A DNA stretch of 64,000 bases from contig NZ_JAHYCB010000001.1 in the NCBI RefSeq assembly GCF_019430945.1, forward strand, positions 124,001-188,000, written 5' to 3'. The notes under the pieces were generated by a model. It had not been told where the DNA came from. It made no database searches and saw only the letters and a list, made by a program, of their open reading frames with translations. The stretch is from Neorhizobium populisoli. Lineage in GTDB: Bacteria > Pseudomonadota > Alphaproteobacteria > Rhizobiales > Rhizobiaceae. This document shows, in pieces, positions 1 to 8,219 of this stretch (the stretch's first letter is position 1; each line of letters begins with the position of its first letter). Made by a program: the position numbers and the translations under genes.

Positions 1-3000
1 ACGACCGAGATCAACGACGCGCTCAGCGCCAACCGCGAAAAGCTGTCCGAAATCCTCGACGATAAGTCGATGGAGATCGCCACCTCGTTCGCGCTTGGCG
101 AAGACCGCCTGACGAGCATGCTCGACGAGAAGTCGAATGCCTTCGTCGGCACGCTCATCGACGCCGACAGCCGTATCGAACAGTCCTTTGCGGACCGTGC
201 CGAAACAATCCGTGCGGCCTATGCAAATAATCAGGCCAACCTGGATCAGTCGCTGGAAAACCGCACCGCGGAGCTTTCCCGTGTGCTGGAAGGCGGCGGC
301 GCTCGCCTGGAACAGGTCGTCGGCAATGCCTCGGGACGCATCGAGGGTGCGCTTGCCAATGGCAGCCAGCGCTTCGAAGCCGGTATGGCCGAAGGCATGG
401 AGCGTCTCGAGACGGTGATGGGCTCGACCCAGGATCGTATCGCAGCGACGATCGGCCTTGGACACCAGCAGATCGAAACGACGCTCGGCTCCGGCCACGA
501 GCAGATCCGCGATACGCTCGAACAGCGCGCCAGCCAGATGGCAACGACGCTCGGCGAAGCGCAGAACCAGATCGGCAACCTGATGAACGATCAGGTGACC
601 TCGATCAGCACGTCGATCGCCGCCAGCGCCGGCATGTTGGAAATGTCGCTCGACAGCCATCAGGGCGCACTCAAGGATGCGATCGACACCGCCGGCCAGT
701 CTCTCGAAGAGCGGCTACGCGACAATGTCGGCACGCTCGCCTCGCGTCTCTCCGATGCCGCCGGCGAGATCGGCCGCTCGGCCGACGCCTTCTCCAACCG
801 CATCCGCCAGACCGTCGGTGGCGTGCAGGGCGCGCTGGAAGAGACCGGCACCCGCATCGAATCGACTTTCGGTGGCCTGGAAGGCCGCATCCGTGGCGAA
901 ATCCTCGGTGCAGCGCAGGTCGTCGAGGAAGCCGGCACCGCCCTCTCCTCCGCACTCGAAACCCGCACCGGCGAATTCGCCCGTGTCGCAATCGAAGCGA
1001 CCGACCGCATCACCGATACGATGGATGGCCGCACGGCGCGTATCGAGGAACGCCTCGGCACGATCGACAAGGCGCTCGATTTCGGCCTCGAAAACGTAAC
1101 GAAGACCATCGAAAGCAAGGCCGTCGGCCTCGCCTCGACGCTGCGTGAAGCCGTCAGCGACGCTGCCCGCAGCATGGACAACGAAGCAAGCCGCTCGGCG
1201 GAAGTGCTGGCCCGTGCCGGTGCCGAATTCACCGAGGAACTGACCAACCGCAACAACGAGTTCACCAAGGCGATCGAAGATCGTTCGACGCAGATCGTTG
1301 GCCGCATTTCCGAGACCCAGAACCGTCTCGCCGGTCAAGCCGCGACCGTGGCGCTTGCCTTCTCCGAGGCCGGCAACGCGATCGTCAACAAGGTTGCCGA
1401 GGCAGACAGCCTGGTGAAGCGTCAGGTCACGGCGATTTCCGAAGCGCTCGATGACGCCAAGGTCGCACTCGGCGCCAGCGGCGACGACATCCGCACGACG
1501 CTGAATGCGACTGCAAGCCAACTCGACGACGCCATGGACGCGGTCGACCGGGCGCTCGCCGCCCGCGGCGATGCTATCCGCACTGCGCTCGACACCCGCA
1601 CCCGCGACCTCAATTCGATGCTCGCCGGCCGCACTGCCGAACTGTCGCGTCTCATCGAGGAACAGGCCAAGCCGATCGTCGAGGAATATGCCCAGACCGG
1701 ACGTTCCGCCGTCGAAAGAATCACGGCCGCTGCCGAACAGGGCGCCGAGCGCCTGTCGACCACCGCCGAGCAGACCAGCGCCCGTATCCGCGAGGAAAAC
1801 TCGGCGCTGATCGACGCGATTGCCGCGCGCACCAATGACACGCTGTCTGCAATTAGCCAGCGGACAGAAAATGCCGCCGGCACGATGCGTTATGTCGAGC
1901 AGGGCCTGTCGGTCGCCGTCAACAGCCTCATCGACAAGCTGGCGGAAAGCAATTCCAACATTGCTTCCATGGTCCAGCACGCGACCCAGGAAATCGGCAG
2001 CTCCGCCGATGTGGTTGCCGAACACCTCGCTGAAGCCGATCGCCGGCTTGGTGCTTCCGCCAACCGCTTCACGCAGTCGGCAAGCCATGCAGCCGAGATC
2101 GTTTCCGGCTCGACCCGCATGCTGGAAACTAACATCGACAAGATGTCGGAAGTGTTCGGCCAGACGCTCGAACAGGTCAGCGGTATCGTCGGTCGTTTCG
2201 ACGAGCACGCCCATGTCCTCAACCAGGCGTCCGATCTGCTCGGTGCCGCCCAGTCGAACCTCATCAGCACGCTCGACGAACGCCAGGGCGCGCTTCGCAG
2301 CCTCTCCACCGGCCTTGTCCAGCGGTCTGAGGAGATCGAAGCAACGATGCGCAGCCTGACCGGCCTGGTCGACGGTGCGTTCGAACGGGCAGAAGAGCGT
2401 TCGCTGCAGGTCGGCTCGCGCCTTCGCGAAAGCCTGCATGCCTCGTTCGCCGATATCGGCCGCACGCTTGGCGAAACCCAGCACCGCGCCGAAGCCACCG
2501 CCGATGCGATGCGCGAAGCGCTCGTCGGTGCTGGTACCGAAGCGAACCGCGCCATCGAGGTAACGCTCACGGATGCCGAGAAGCGCACCCGCGATCTCTC
2601 CGAACGCATGCGCAACAGCATTTCCGGATCGCTGTCTGACGTGGAGCGCCTGCTCTCCGACGCAACGGCCAAGTCCGGCAACGCCGCCCAGGAGCTTCGC
2701 GAGACGCTCCGCGAATCGGTCGAGGAAGCAATCAACCGCTTCTCGGGCGCTACCCAGGAAATCCGCCAGTCGGCTCAGGATATCCGCCGCGAACTCGACA
2801 CGACCCGCTCGGAACTGAAGCGCGGTGCATTCGACCTGCCCGAAGAAGCGAAGGAAAGCGCTGCAGCCATGCGCCGCGCCGTCGCAGAGCAGATCAAGGC
2901 CCTGCAGGACATCTCGGCGCTCGTCGGCCGTTCGACGCAGAACTTCGAGATTTCCGAAAACTCAGGCAGCCGCCCTGCTCCCGCTCCGCAGCCTGCCCCG

Positions 3001-3687
3001 GTTCGTCAGCAACCTGCGCCCATGGCAGCCGCCATCCCGCAGCCGGCTCCGGTCGCACCGCGCAACGATCCGTATGCGTCGAACAGCCTGCGCGGCACCC
3101 TGCCGTCGCTCGATCGTCCGGCGGCAAGCGCACCGGTCGCCCGTTCGCCGGAAATCACCCGTGCACCGCAACCGGCCCGCGATAATGGTGACGACGGTTG
3201 GATCAGCAACCTTCTGCGTGGCGCCTCGCGTGACGAGTTTGCGGAAGCACCGCCGGCACCGCGCCAGCAGCCGCAGCAGCCGGCCCGTCAGGCCGAACCT
3301 GCACCGGCTCAGCGTGCCAATGGCGACAACCGCAATCCGCGCCACATGGTGGAATCGCTGAACTCGCTCTCGGTCGATATTGCCCGCGCCATCGATCACG
3401 ATGCTTCGGTCGATCTGTGGCGGCGCTACCAGCGCGGCGAGCGCGACGTCTTCACCCGTCGCCTCTACACGCTGAAGGGCCAGCAGACTTTTGACGAGAT
3501 TAAGCGCAAGTACGACCGCGAGCCGGAGTTCCGCACCGCTGTCGACCGCTATATCGCCGACTTCGAAAAGCTGCTCGCCGACGTTGCCCGTACCGACCGC
3601 GACAAGACGGTCACCCAGAGCTACCTGACCTCGGATACCGGCAAGGTCTATACGATGCTTGCCCACGCCGCCGGCCGGTTCAGCTAA
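1..3687 (+). CDS. Giant coiled-coil protein, GPR/RgsE-like polar growth scaffold (5' truncated)
   Basis: The frame is open from base 1, so the N-terminus lies outside the window; 1228 residues are visible. From base 7 to 930 the protein is built of 28 consecutive 11-residue units with a hydrophobic second residue in every unit and usually another at the sixth, followed by more helical repeats rich in Ala, Glu, Arg and Ser. Around bases 2970-3330 comes a Pro/Gln/Ala-rich linker and then a compact charged C-terminal domain of about 115 residues beginning near HMVESLNSLS. This architecture (over 2000 residues, apolipoprotein-like helical repeats) is that described for the Growth Pole Ring protein of Agrobacterium and RgsE of Sinorhizobium, needed for polar growth. 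Older databases label such genes kinesin-like. Family assignment is inference from architecture; no transmembrane segment is visible in this part. Confidence 0.8.
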   Translation, partial: TTEINDALSANREKLSEILDDKSMEIATSFALGEDRLTSMLDEKSNAFVGTLIDADSRIEQSFADRAETIRAAYANNQANLDQSLENRTAELSRVLEGGGARLEQVVGNASGRIEGALANGSQRFEAGMAEGMERLETVMGSTQDRIAATIGLGHQQIETTLGSGHEQIRDTLEQRASQMATTLGEAQNQIGNLMNDQVTSISTSIAASAGMLEMSLDSHQGALKDAIDTAGQSLEERLRDNVGTLASRLSDAAGEIGRSADAFSNRIRQTVGGVQGALEETGTRIESTFGGLEGRIRGEILGAAQVVEEAGTALSSALETRTGEFARVAIEATDRITDTMDGRTARIEERLGTIDKALDFGLENVTKTIESKAVGLASTLREAVSDAARSMDNEASRSAEVLARAGAEFTEELTNRNNEFTKAIEDRSTQIVGRISETQNRLAGQAATVALAFSEAGNAIVNKVAEADSLVKRQVTAISEALDDAKVALGASGDDIRTTLNATASQLDDAMDAVDRALAARGDAIRTALDTRTRDLNSMLAGRTAELSRLIEEQAKPIVEEYAQTGRSAVERITAAAEQGAERLSTTAEQTSARIREENSALIDAIAARTNDTLSAISQRTENAAGTMRYVEQGLSVAVNSLIDKLAESNSNIASMVQHATQEIGSSADVVAEHLAEADRRLGASANRFTQSASHAAEIVSGSTRMLETNIDKMSEVFGQTLEQVSGIVGRFDEHAHVLNQASDLLGAAQSNLISTLDERQGALRSLSTGLVQRSEEIEATMRSLTGLVDGAFERAEERSLQVGSRLRESLHASFADIGRTLGETQHRAEATADAMREALVGAGTEANRAIEVTLTDAEKRTRDLSERMRNSISGSLSDVERLLSDATAKSGNAAQELRETLRESVEEAINRFSGATQEIRQSAQDIRRELDTTRSELKRGAFDLPEEAKESAAAMRRAVAEQIKALQDISALVGRSTQNFEISENSGSRPAPAPQPAPVRQQPAPMAAAIPQPAPVAPRNDPYASNSLRGTLPSLDRPAASAPVARSPEITRAPQPARDNGDDGWISNLLRGASRDEFAEAPPAPRQQPQQPARQAEPAPAQRANGDNRNPRHMVESLNSLSVDIARAIDHDASVDLWRRYQRGERDVFTRRLYTLKGQQTFDEIKRKYDREPEFRTAVDRYIADFEKLLADVARTDRDKTVTQSYLTSDTGKVYTMLAHAAGRFS

Positions 3688-3710
3688 GAACTGCGCAATC
3701 GATCAGACGA

Positions 3711-3737
3711 AAAGGCCGCCTCTCGGGCGGCCTTTTT
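3711..3737 (+). terminator. Rho-independent terminator after the giant coiled-coil gene
   Basis: GGCCGCC and GGCGGCC form a 7-bp GC stem with a 5-base loop, flanked by A-run and T-run, 27 bases after the stop codon. Confidence 0.85.
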
Positions 3738-3820
3738 GCTATGAGGAGATGACGAACTACTTCTTGTTCAGATGACGTCGTCGCCGCCGAGATTTCCGGC
3801 ATGGGAGTAGCCTTTTTCTG

Positions 3821-4297
3821 ATGGCCAACACTCTGGAGACGCTTGCCGATATTCTCTCGCTGCTTGCTGCGCATGGCGTATCCTGCGGTATCGCAGGCGG
3901 CTGGGCGGAAGAGCTATCGGGACTGCGACCGCCCTGGCAGCATCAGGATATCGACCTGATCTATCAGGCCCAGGATTTCCTCAATCTCGATCGCGCCATA
4001 TCCGATCTGAGAGCTGTTTTGCATCCGGTACTGGCCAAGCATTTTCCCCACAAGCGCGCCTTCACGTTCCGCGATACGTTGTGTGAGATCGTTCTCGTCA
4101 AGTTCGATGAGAATGGTCCGGTCAGCTATTACTGGGGCGACGTCGCTTACCGCTGGGAAAGCCCATTGCTGGAGACGGTCAAGAACGGAGAGATCGAATT
4201 CTCCGTCCTTTCCAGGGCCAATCTTCTGAAATACCGCAGCGACAGAAAGCTGCGCCAGCCCGATCGCTGGCGCGACATGGTGAATGGTCCTCTCTGA
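3821..4297 (+). CDS. Nucleotidyltransferase-like protein
   Basis: 158 residues. The early GGWAEE segment followed about 15 residues later by HQDIDL resembles the active-site layout of small nucleotidyltransferases of the aminoglycoside/lincosamide nucleotidyltransferase (ANT) type, in which the two acidic residues of DxD hold metal and nucleotide. No HEPN partner is adjacent, so it is not an obvious MNT-HEPN toxin-antitoxin pair. It stands alone between a terminator and a minus-strand gene, and the local base composition is a little more AT-rich than the flanks, suggesting an accessory gene. Substrate cannot be told from sequence. The assignment rests on the two motifs and length only. Confidence 0.6.
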   Translation: MANTLETLADILSLLAAHGVSCGIAGGWAEELSGLRPPWQHQDIDLIYQAQDFLNLDRAISDLRAVLHPVLAKHFPHKRAFTFRDTLCEIVLVKFDENGPVSYYWGDVAYRWESPLLETVKNGEIEFSVLSRANLLKYRSDRKLRQPDRWRDMVNGPL

Positions 4298-4437
4298 CGC
4301 CACACTGAACGGAAGCGTGGAAGGCCGGGCGGCATTTTGCCGGAAGCACAGCAGCATCTGACCTTCGACATGTTCGTCACGCCCCGAAACAGATAAGCTT
4401 CAGGACGTGACCTAGCATTTCTACAGGGGAAATCGGC

Positions 4438-4728
4438 TTAGCTGTTCCGGATCAGCAGGCCGAGCGGACGCAGCAGGCCAACTTCCATCAGCTCGTAGGA
4501 CATGTGGCCGGCGGCAACGAGTGGTAGGGTATCCAGCGATGCCTTGGCCCTTTCGACGGATTCTACGTTCATCAGGAAGATCGGGCCGGAGCCTTCCCGA
4601 AACCACATCTGCTCGACGGTCCCGTCGAGATAATGTTTCAGCGTTGCCGGCACTTCGTGCGGCATATGCTTCTTCAGCTCGTCAGGCGTGAGCGTCGATT
4701 TTGCGGAGGCGATAGCGAAAACTTTCAT
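4438..4728 (-). CDS. Small dimeric alpha-beta barrel protein (muconolactone isomerase-like)
   Basis: 96 residues starting at an ATG with AAAGGA eight bases upstream. The pattern of an N-terminal beta strand, TPDELKKH, a middle strand with GSGPIFLMN, and VESVERAKASLDTLPL resembles muconolactone-isomerase-like or YCII-like ferredoxin-fold proteins that form dimers with a small-molecule pocket. Catalytic function cannot be assigned. No aromatic catabolism genes are nearby, so a role in that pathway is not supported by context. Confidence 0.6.
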   Translation of the reverse strand: MKVFAIASAKSTLTPDELKKHMPHEVPATLKHYLDGTVEQMWFREGSGPIFLMNVESVERAKASLDTLPLVAAGHMSYELMEVGLLRPLGLLIRNS

Positions 4729-4845
4729 CGGAAAATCCTTTCTCGGATCGCTTGATGCGATCGAGAAAAGCTATCTCGACAGGTCAGCAGGCCATATTGG
4801 CAACAATGACAACTTTGGTGTCATTCGCGCCATTCGGGGCGTCAA

Positions 4846-5340
4846 TCATTTGTGGAGATATTTCGTAACGAAGTCGAAATTCTGCAGCGGCAGGTCCGAT
4901 TTCTGCTCGGTGATGAAAATAATATGGAAAGGCCTGGGCGAATGCCCCCGCCATTTATCTAGATCCGCTGGCTTTGCCCATTGGTATCCGCTCAAATCGA
5001 GGATGCTGACGAGCTGCTGAAACAGATTGGGATTGCTTCGATAAAGCGATGTACCATGGAGAACGAGGATATTTATATTACCGGGATCGATCCAGGAGAG
5101 ATCGTTGATGGCCTCTTCGAAACCATTCCAGTTCAGCTGCTTGTAAGGCATGGATAGCCCGCGGATGAACGCGCCGAATAAGTCGTGCTCGGTTGCACAT
5201 CCGGCGAGATCGATATGGCGGGGCCTTACGCCTGCCAGCGTTCCGACCTGCCGGAACAGAATTTCATGATCGGTCACGCACTGAATGACGTGAGGCCGCT
5301 CGGTTGAGATCAGCACGTCTTCCAGCGCGACCTTGGCCAA
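4846..5340 (-). CDS. Barstar-family protein (barnase inhibitor fold)
   Basis: Up to 164 residues. The segment YKQLNWNGFEEAINDLSWI and the following strand INILVLHG match the barstar pattern, in which an acidic helix plugs the active site of a barnase-type ribonuclease. About 60 residues precede the core. The upstream start is a TTG at 5340 without a clear Shine-Dalgarno; a GTG eight codons further in, behind GGAAG, is equally possible. It begins 7 bases after the stop of the Mce lipoprotein gene on the same strand and is probably cotranscribed with that operon. No barnase-like nuclease lies in the window, so partner and role are unknown. Base composition is lower in GC than the lipid operon. 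Confidence 0.65.
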   Translation of the reverse strand: MAKVALEDVLISTERPHVIQCVTDHEILFRQVGTLAGVRPRHIDLAGCATEHDLFGAFIRGLSMPYKQLNWNGFEEAINDLSWIDPGNINILVLHGTSLYRSNPNLFQQLVSILDLSGYQWAKPADLDKWRGHSPRPFHIIFITEQKSDLPLQNFDFVTKYLHK

Positions 5341-5347
5341 ATCGATA

Positions 5348-5959
5348 TCACATCGACTTCAGCGACCAGTCGACGATCTCGGCGCCGACCTTGGCGAAAG
5401 CCTTGTCGAGCGCCTGGACGAAATCGCGGTTCTCGGCGCCGGAAACGGTCATGGATGCCTTGAAGACACTCTGGGCGCGCACGGTGCCATTGCGGTCGTT
5501 GAGCAGCTTGGCGGACATTTCGACCACGGCGAGGCGCGGGCTGCCAGCTGTCACTTCGAAGGCGCGGATATCGGTGACGACCTGATAGTCGATCGCGAGG
5601 CCCTGCCCCGGCTTGCCAACGCCGCCGAGGCGGCCGGAGTTTTCGAAGGCTTCGACGAGCTTCGACTGGACGAGTGCCGGCAGACGGTCGCCCCAGCGGG
5701 AGTCGGCAAGATACTGGACTTCCGAGGACGAGACGCGGACGACGACCTGCTCGCTGTTGAGCAGCTTCACAGCCGTCGGTTCCGGCACAAGGATCTGCCG
5801 GTTGCGCGCCGTCGCGCCCTGCGCCGCCGGCGTGATCGACAGGTCGAACGTGTCGTTATTGGCCTTGGAACCGCAGCCGCTCACCAGAGCCGCCACGAGC
5901 GGCAGCACCAACAGCGGACGGCCAGCCGTCTTTCGCATCCAGGATTTTAAGCCGGTCAT
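5348..5959 (-). CDS. ABC-type transport auxiliary lipoprotein (PqiC/Mla-type)
   Basis: 203 residues from the ATG at 5959, preferred over a GTG at 5983 because GGAGAGTGGGG precedes it and it gives a compact signal: basic start, hydrophobic stretch, then LVSGC with Cys29 as the lipidation site. The rest resembles the lipoprotein component (DUF330/PqiC-like) found with MCE transporters, expected to sit on the inner leaflet of the outer membrane and connect with the MCE protein. It is the last of four same-strand genes encoding permease, ATPase, MCE protein and lipoprotein, separated from the MCE stop by about 25 bases. Confidence 0.82.
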   Translation of the reverse strand: MTGLKSWMRKTAGRPLLVLPLVAALVSGCGSKANNDTFDLSITPAAQGATARNRQILVPEPTAVKLLNSEQVVVRVSSSEVQYLADSRWGDRLPALVQSKLVEAFENSGRLGGVGKPGQGLAIDYQVVTDIRAFEVTAGSPRLAVVEMSAKLLNDRNGTVRAQSVFKASMTVSGAENRDFVQALDKAFAKVGAEIVDWSLKSM

Positions 5960-5983
5960 CGGCACCCCACTCTCCAACGCCAC

Positions 5984-7354
5984 TTAACGCCTCGTTCTTC
6001 CGTCGTATTGCTTTACCGTTTCGCCGCCGAAGATCAGCCGCTGCGGGTTCTGGTCGAAATTGTTGATCGTCTGGTCGAGCGACTGGACCGTGCGCCGCGC
6101 ATCGTTGATCAGCACCCCGATGTCCCTCAGGCCGGTTGCCGAGAATCGCGACAGGTTGTCGGCGATCGGACCGACACGTGCATTGATGTTGTCGGCGACG
6201 CTGCGGAAGGATTCAAGCGTCTTGCGGGCTTCGGCGAAAAGTCCCTGTGAATCGTCGCTCGAAACCAGCCCGTCGACCTTGGCCAGGATGCCGTCGACGC
6301 GGCTCGAAGCGTCGTTCAGCTTGCGGGCCAGATCGGTGAAATCGCCGATCGCCTGGTTGATGTCGTCGCGGCGGCCCGAGAAGCTTTCGACCACGCTGCG
6401 CGCGGAGCTGACCGTCTGGCGGGCATCTTCCGAGGCTGCCGTGATGTTCGAAAGCATCGTGCGTACCTGATCGGGGCTCACTGAGCTCATGACGGTATCG
6501 ACCCGGCGCAGCACGGTGTTTGCCTGCGCGCCCGCCTGCTCGAAGCTCGACGCGGCGTTCTTCACGTTTGTGACGAGATCGGGGAAGCTGTCGGAGGCGG
6601 TGGCGATGTTGCGGGTGGCGCGCTCGGTATTGGCGACGACGGCGTTGATGCGTTCGGCATCGATGGCGCTGACCAGTTTTTCAGCCGCCTGGAGCGTTGA
6701 ATTCAGCGTGCCGGAAACGCGGTCGATCGTCACAGAGAGCGTCGAAAGGCTTTCCAGGAACTTATCGATACTGTCGGAATTCTGCGCCAGCGCGCCGGTG
6801 AAGGTCTCGACGTTGCGGATGGTCTGGGTCAACGGTCCGCGCGCATCGCCCACGAAGCCCTGGATGTCGCCGATCGCATCATTGGCGCGGTCGAGGATCT
6901 TGTCGGCGGTCGCGAGCAGGTTGGTGACGCTCGACTGTTCGGCGATCAGCACCGCGGGGCGGCCGGCCTCCATTGCCTTCTGGAGAATGTTTTCCTCGCC
7001 CTTCACGCCGCCCGACAGTTCGATATAGGCAGCGCCCGTCAGGCCCTGCACTTCGAGTGCTGCCTGGGTCGACTGATAGACCGGCGCATCGGCGCGGACT
7101 TCCGTGAAGGCGATCGAATAACGCGGATCATCCGGATCGATCGTCAGGCTGCGTACCGAGCCGACCGCGATACCGTTGAAGCGCACCGGTGAACCGACGG
7201 ACAGGCCGTTTGCGGAGCCGGGAATACGGATGGCAAGCTCAGCTGTAGGTCCGCCGCGGCCCGATTGCGCCATCCAATAGACGAAACCGAAAGCTGCGAT
7301 GATGACCGCGAGCGTGAAGAAACCGACAAGTGCGTAATTGGCTCTGGTTTCCAT
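5984..7354 (-). CDS. MCE/MlaD-family lipid transport protein
   Basis: 456 residues. One N-terminal membrane anchor (residues about 7-29, YALVGFFTLAVIIAAFGFVYWM region) is followed by a single MCE domain (about 38-115) containing the typical GLSVGSPVRFNGIAVGSV segment, then a long predicted helical region of about 300 residues rich in Asn, Asp, Ser and Val heptads. MCE proteins form hexameric rings in the periplasm that conduct lipids between membranes; the long helical tail is typical of single-MCE proteins of the rhizobial type. Starts 4 bases after the ATPase stop, so the genes are one operon. Confidence 0.9.
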   Translation of the reverse strand: METRANYALVGFFTLAVIIAAFGFVYWMAQSGRGGPTAELAIRIPGSANGLSVGSPVRFNGIAVGSVRSLTIDPDDPRYSIAFTEVRADAPVYQSTQAALEVQGLTGAAYIELSGGVKGEENILQKAMEAGRPAVLIAEQSSVTNLLATADKILDRANDAIGDIQGFVGDARGPLTQTIRNVETFTGALAQNSDSIDKFLESLSTLSVTIDRVSGTLNSTLQAAEKLVSAIDAERINAVVANTERATRNIATASDSFPDLVTNVKNAASSFEQAGAQANTVLRRVDTVMSSVSPDQVRTMLSNITAASEDARQTVSSARSVVESFSGRRDDINQAIGDFTDLARKLNDASSRVDGILAKVDGLVSSDDSQGLFAEARKTLESFRSVADNINARVGPIADNLSRFSATGLRDIGVLINDARRTVQSLDQTINNFDQNPQRLIFGGETVKQYDGRTRR

Positions 7355-7358
7355 GGTT

Positions 7359-8219
7359 TTACGTCTTCTCTACTTCTTCTGCGGGCCGTTTGTCTTCGAT
7401 CACGACCGACCGTGCCCGCTTGCCGCGGAAATAGGACTGAACCCAGGGATCGTCGTTTGCAAACATGTCTTCCAGTGTACCTTCCACCAATACCTTCTTG
7501 TTTCCCAATACCGCAATACGGTCGCAGACGGAAAACAGGCTGTCGAGGTCGTGGGTGACCATATAGACGGTCAAACCGAGTGTATCGCGCAGTTTGGCGA
7601 TCAGCGCGTCGAAATCGGCAGCACCGATCGGGTCGAGGCCGGAGGTCGGTTCGTCGAGGAAAACCAGGTCCGGGTCGAGCGCCAGCGCGCGGGCAAGGGC
7701 TGCGCGCTTGATCATGCCGCCTGACAGCTCGGACGGATATTTGTCGGCGGCGTCCGGCGGCAGGCCGACCATCTCGACCTTCAGATAGGCAAGCTCGTCC
7801 ATCAGTTCCTGCGGCAGATCGAGATATTCCCGCATCGGCAGCTGGATGTTTTCCTTGACTGTCAGGGCCGAGAACAGCGCGCCGTGCTGGAACAGCACGC
7901 CCAAGCGCATGTCGACCATCATGCGATCTTCTTCGGACGCGTTTTCGTAGTCGACGCCGAGGATTTCGATCGTGCCGGAACGATGGCTCAGCAGGCCGAG
8001 CACGGTGCGCATCAGCACCGACTTGCCGGTGCCGGAGGCGCCGACGAAACCGAGGATCTCGCCGCGATAGACATCGAGATTGAGCTTGTCGAGCACCAGC
8101 TTGTCGCCGAAGCCGACGGTGACGTCGCGCACGGAGAGCACGACCTGGCGGCCGTTCGACTTGTCGACAGGCGCTTCCAACACTGCGCTTTCCTGGGTCT
8201 CTTCCACCGCGTTCTCCAT
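7359..8219 (-). CDS. MlaF-type ABC transporter ATP-binding protein
   Basis: 286 residues from the ATG at 8219, which shares its A with the stop codon of the permease gene (TGATG), implying coupled translation. Walker A GASGTGKS is at residues 60-67, the signature LSGGM at 165-169 and Walker B LVFLDEP at 185-191, with the D-loop SGLDP after it. The sequence is of the Mla/Ttg2A subfamily that energises lipid transport across the inner membrane with MlaE-type permeases. An N-terminal extension of about 25 residues precedes the ATPase domain. Confidence 0.93.
   Translation of the reverse strand: MENAVEETQESAVLEAPVDKSNGRQVVLSVRDVTVGFGDKLVLDKLNLDVYRGEILGFVGASGTGKSVLMRTVLGLLSHRSGTIEILGVDYENASEEDRMMVDMRLGVLFQHGALFSALTVKENIQLPMREYLDLPQELMDELAYLKVEMVGLPPDAADKYPSELSGGMIKRAALARALALDPDLVFLDEPTSGLDPIGAADFDALIAKLRDTLGLTVYMVTHDLDSLFSVCDRIAVLGNKKVLVEGTLEDMFANDDPWVQSYFRGKRARSVVIEDKRPAEEVEKT

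Noticed and set aside
715-2484. Minus-strand frame opposite the giant coiled-coil gene
   Set aside because: Shadow of the regular repeat coding on the plus strand; no start signal or known motif.
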